DNA of 9,213 bases. Source: an uncultured Saprospiraceae bacterium (lineage in GTDB: Bacteria > Bacteroidota > Bacteroidia > Chitinophagales > Saprospiraceae). Under the pieces are notes generated by a model. It was not told where the DNA came from and made no database searches. It was given only the letters and a program-made list of their open reading frames with translations. The DNA lies in contig CALHUZ010000041.1 in the NCBI GenBank assembly GCA_938039305.1, forward strand, positions 1 through 9,213, written 5' to 3'. Below, in pieces: positions 7,317-9,213 of this stretch; the first letter of the stretch is position 1, and every line of letters begins with the position of its first letter. The translations under genes and the position numbers were made by a program.

Positions 7317-8159
7317 TCATTGCATTTCATTAATTTTACAATGATCCATATCTCCATAATCCAAATTCTCTCCTGCCATTCCCCATATAAAAGTATATCT
7401 GCTCGTCCCAGATCCTGAATGTATTGACCATGGTGGAGAGATCACAGCTTGTTCGTTTGCCATCCATATGTGCCGTGTTTCTTGCGGTTGTCCCATAAAA
7501 TGACAAACTGCCTGATCTTCTGGTACCTCGAAGTAAAAGTATACTTCCATTCTTCGGTCATGAACATGGGCTGGCATAGTATTCCATACACTTCCGGACT
7601 TCAACTCCGTCATGCCCATTTGAACCTGACATGTCTCAACTATACTATTCACTATAAATTTTCTGATAGTTCGGGCATTCGCTGTTTCCATTGACCCTAA
7701 TTCCACAACTTCAGCATCAGACTGCCCGATTTTTTTCGTAGGTAGAGCCTTATGAGCTGGAGTAGAATTCAAATAGAATTTTGCCGGATCGCTACCAGTA
7801 TCACTACTAAATATGACTTCTTTATTGCCCCTTCCTACATACAGTGCTTCTTTATGATTTAAGTCAAATGATTCACCATCTACAACGACTTTTCCAGGTC
7901 CTCCAACGTTGATAATGCCTAATTCTCTTCTCTCCAAGAAATAATCGGATTTCAACGGATCAATCGCCTCTAATTGTAAAGGGGATATAGTGGGTACAGC
8001 ACTTCCAGCAATATACCTGTCGTAGTGAGTATAAACTAACTGTATGGAATCAGGTTCCATTATTTTGTCGATCAGAAATTCGGTTCTAAGTCCTTCTGTA
8101 TCTAATGTCTTGACTTCTCGTGGAGAAGCTGCATAACGCACTTCGTATTGCATAGGCAT
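7317..8159 (-). CDS. kduI: 5-dehydro-4-deoxy-D-glucuronate isomerase (KduI)
   Basis: This cytoplasmic zinc isomerase converts 5-keto-4-deoxyuronate, formed from unsaturated uronates released by polysaccharide lyases, to 2,5-diketo-3-deoxygluconate. It has 280 residues (E. coli 278) and aligns through its whole length by eye, with shared blocks such as YFLERRELGIINVGG (73-87), EALYVGRG (104-111), MGQPQETRH (222-230) and FIWGMAGEN (257-265). The metal ligands of the cupin fold are all present: His198, His200 and Glu205 in PAHVHDRRMEVYFYF, and His247 in WSIHSG, matching E. coli His196, His198, Glu203 and His245. A second ATG two codons downstream (8153) could also serve as start. It is the first gene of the kduI-kduD-DUF4861 operon and has a well-matched promoter upstream. 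This gene anchors the interpretation of the whole locus. Confidence 0.96.
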   Translation of the reverse strand: MPMQYEVRYAASPREVKTLDTEGLRTEFLIDKIMEPDSIQLVYTHYDRYIAGSAVPTISPLQLEAIDPLKSDYFLERRELGIINVGGPGKVVVDGESFDLNHKEALYVGRGNKEVIFSSDTGSDPAKFYLNSTPAHKALPTKKIGQSDAEVVELGSMETANARTIRKFIVNSIVETCQVQMGMTELKSGSVWNTMPAHVHDRRMEVYFYFEVPEDQAVCHFMGQPQETRHIWMANEQAVISPPWSIHSGSGTSRYTFIWGMAGENLDYGDMDHCKINEMQ

Positions 8160-8195
8160 AGCGGTTTATCTGGTATTTATTATATGATGATGATT

Positions 8196-8224
8196 CAAAA
8201 ATACTAATTCTTTTGAAAATACAA
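8196..8224 (-). promoter_or_regulatory. kduI promoter of Bacteroidota type
   Basis: On the minus strand TTG (8224-8222) is followed after 18 nt by TATTTTTG (8203-8196), an exact match to the Bacteroidota -33/-7 pattern TTG and TAnnTTTG within the usual spacing. It leaves a leader of about 30 nt before the kduI ATG. The -33 element lies inside the palindrome, so a bound repressor would be expected to block the polymerase. Confidence 0.65.
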
Positions 8225-8237
8225 TCGATTGTATTTT
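8216..8237. promoter_or_regulatory. Perfect 22-bp palindrome, probable LacI-family operator
   Basis: The two 11-bp halves are perfect complements around a central CG, with the core ACAATCGATTGT at 8221-8232. LacI-family proteins typically bind even palindromes with a central CG, and a LacI-family gene begins 96 bp away. The site covers the -33 element of the kduI promoter. A reverse TTG (8229-8231) in the same palindrome, with TACTTTTA (8248-8255) 16 nt later, could be a weak promoter for the regulator, one base off the -7 consensus and slightly close in spacing. Confidence 0.75.
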
Positions 8238-8252
8238 TCAATTTATGTACTT

Positions 8253-8266
8253 TTAATCGATGATTT
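8253..8266. promoter_or_regulatory. Possible weak second operator
   Basis: TTAATCGATGATTT repeats the AATCGAT core of the main palindrome. Its central CG lies 32 bp from that of the first site, close to three helical turns, so two dimers could sit on the same face of the DNA. Only the central ATCGAT is symmetric, so this could be chance in AT-rich DNA. Confidence 0.3.
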
Positions 8267-8332
8267 CAGAGCATAATCCAAAACAGTTCTATAAAATATA
8301 AATCATATAATGTGTAGAACTTAGGTGTGGCT

Positions 8333-9213
8333 ATGAAAAGTAGTAAGATTACCATCCATGATATTGCTAGAATCTTAGAGATTGATAGCTCAACCGTATC
8401 AAGAGCACTCAACAATAGCCCAAGAGTCAAGAGAAAAACTAAAGAGAGGATACTCGAAGTGGCTAAGGAGCTTGGATACCATAGAAATCATCTTGCTTCA
8501 AGCCTTCGAAAAAGTAAAACCTATACAATTGGTGTGATTGTACCACGAATTTCGCGTCACTTTTTCTCATCAGCCATTGCAGGAATCGAAGAGACGGCTA
8601 ACCAATTAGGATATAAAGTCATCATTTGCCAGTCTTTAGAACGTTTAGATAAAGAGCAAGAAATCGTCGACACCTTACTAGCATATAATGTTGATGGCCT
8701 TCTTATTTCTGTGTCAATGGAAACTAAGAATTACGATCATTTTCAAAATGTTAAACGAAACAAAATCCCTCATATTTTTTTTGATCGACATTGTGACCTC
8801 CCCAACAATAGTAATGTCTTGATTGACGATTTTCAAGCGGGATTTCAAGCAACACAACATCTCATTTCTAAAGGATGTTCTTCCATAACTCATTTTGCCG
8901 GCCCACTCGATATGGAAATTTATAAAAATCGCTTAAATGGATATAAGGCAGCTTTACACCAAAATAAAATCCACTTTAATAAAGCCTTGGTTCTTGAATC
9001 TACGTTGATGCCTGAAGATGGTATTAATAATATCAAAAAAGTGTTAGCCCTACCTTTCGCAATAGACGGCATATTTGCAGCCAATGATGTGACCGCTATA
9101 AGTGCTATGCAATATTTGAAAACTATTGGGATTAAGATTCCACAAGACATTGCTCTTGTTGGATTTAGTAATGAGCCAATATCATCTATTATTGAACCTT
9201 CTTTGACAACAAT
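8333..9213 (+). CDS. LacI-family transcriptional regulator, C-terminus cut by window edge
   Basis: This is a DNA-binding regulator that probably controls kduI-kduD-DUF4861 and perhaps its own gene. The frame is open from the ATG at 8333 to the edge, 293 codons; the family is usually about 335-345, so some 45 residues are missing. The N-terminus holds the LacI helix-turn-helix, ITIHDIARILEIDSSTVSRALNNSPRV at about 6-32, followed by the hinge region NHLASSLRKSKT (52-63). A periplasmic-binding-protein-like effector domain follows, with TIGVIVPRISRHFFSSAIAGIEE (65-87), VDGLLISVS, and near the edge DGIFAANDVTAISAMQYLK and ALVGFSNEPISSIIEPSLTT. The start is fixed by an in-frame position directly before the domain; an ATG at 8310 runs into a stop. 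The effector is unknown; a KDG-pathway intermediate is a reasonable guess from context. Confidence 0.93.
   Translation, partial: MKSSKITIHDIARILEIDSSTVSRALNNSPRVKRKTKERILEVAKELGYHRNHLASSLRKSKTYTIGVIVPRISRHFFSSAIAGIEETANQLGYKVIICQSLERLDKEQEIVDTLLAYNVDGLLISVSMETKNYDHFQNVKRNKIPHIFFDRHCDLPNNSNVLIDDFQAGFQATQHLISKGCSSITHFAGPLDMEIYKNRLNGYKAALHQNKIHFNKALVLESTLMPEDGINNIKKVLALPFAIDGIFAANDVTAISAMQYLKTIGIKIPQDIALVGFSNEPISSIIEPSLTT

Larger units (their letters stand above)
8160..8332. promoter_or_regulatory. Divergent control region between kduI and the LacI-family gene
   Basis: This 173-bp non-coding stretch separates the start codons of kduI (minus) and the regulator (plus). It holds the kduI promoter, a perfect palindrome and a weaker partner of it. 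The arrangement is typical of a regulator controlling both its own gene and the adjacent pathway operon. Confidence 0.75.

Noticed and set aside
8920..9150. Minus-strand frame of 76 codons
   Set aside because: It is antisense to the LacI-family effector domain, whose frame is continuous and matches the family.

Overview
The window looks like low-GC chromosomal DNA from a member of the Bacteroidota, possibly a free-living or marine one. Three things point there: the inositol-3-phosphate synthase is of the Bacteroidota type, the best promoter match is the Bacteroidota form (TTG, 18 nt, TATTTTTG), and Shine-Dalgarno sites are weak or absent before most starts. No lineage below phylum can be fixed from the sequence alone.

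Layout from left to right. (1) Positions 1-3555, minus strand: a transport operon read right to left, with a Gfo/Idh/MocA oxidoreductase, a TRAP solute-binding lipoprotein (dctP), the small permease (dctQ) and the large permease (dctM, cut by the left edge). (2) Positions 3556-3939: a 384-bp divergent spacer with several inverted repeats and four copies of ATAGAC. (3) Positions 3940-5235, plus strand: a lone inositol-3-phosphate synthase gene. (4) Positions 5301-8159, minus strand: the operon kduI-kduD-DUF4861. (5) Positions 8160-8332: a compact divergent control region with a perfect 22-bp palindrome. (6) Positions 8333 to the right edge, plus strand: a LacI-family regulator, cut at its C-terminus.

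KduI and KduD together convert 5-keto-4-deoxyuronate, which forms from unsaturated uronates released by polysaccharide lyases, to 2-keto-3-deoxygluconate. With a TRAP carrier and a DUF4861 protein alongside, the best reading is a uronate module, most likely for pectin or polygalacturonate: uptake of an acidic sugar, isomerisation, reduction, and control by the LacI protein through the palindrome. Lyases, SusC/SusD, KDG kinase and aldolase are not in the window and may lie outside it. The inositol-3-phosphate synthase does not belong to this pathway and is the main genomic oddity. No RNA genes, insertion sequences, CRISPR arrays or phage genes were seen. Nothing here proves a wholly new system. 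The least explained parts are the repeat-rich spacer, the lone inositol synthase and the DUF4861 protein.
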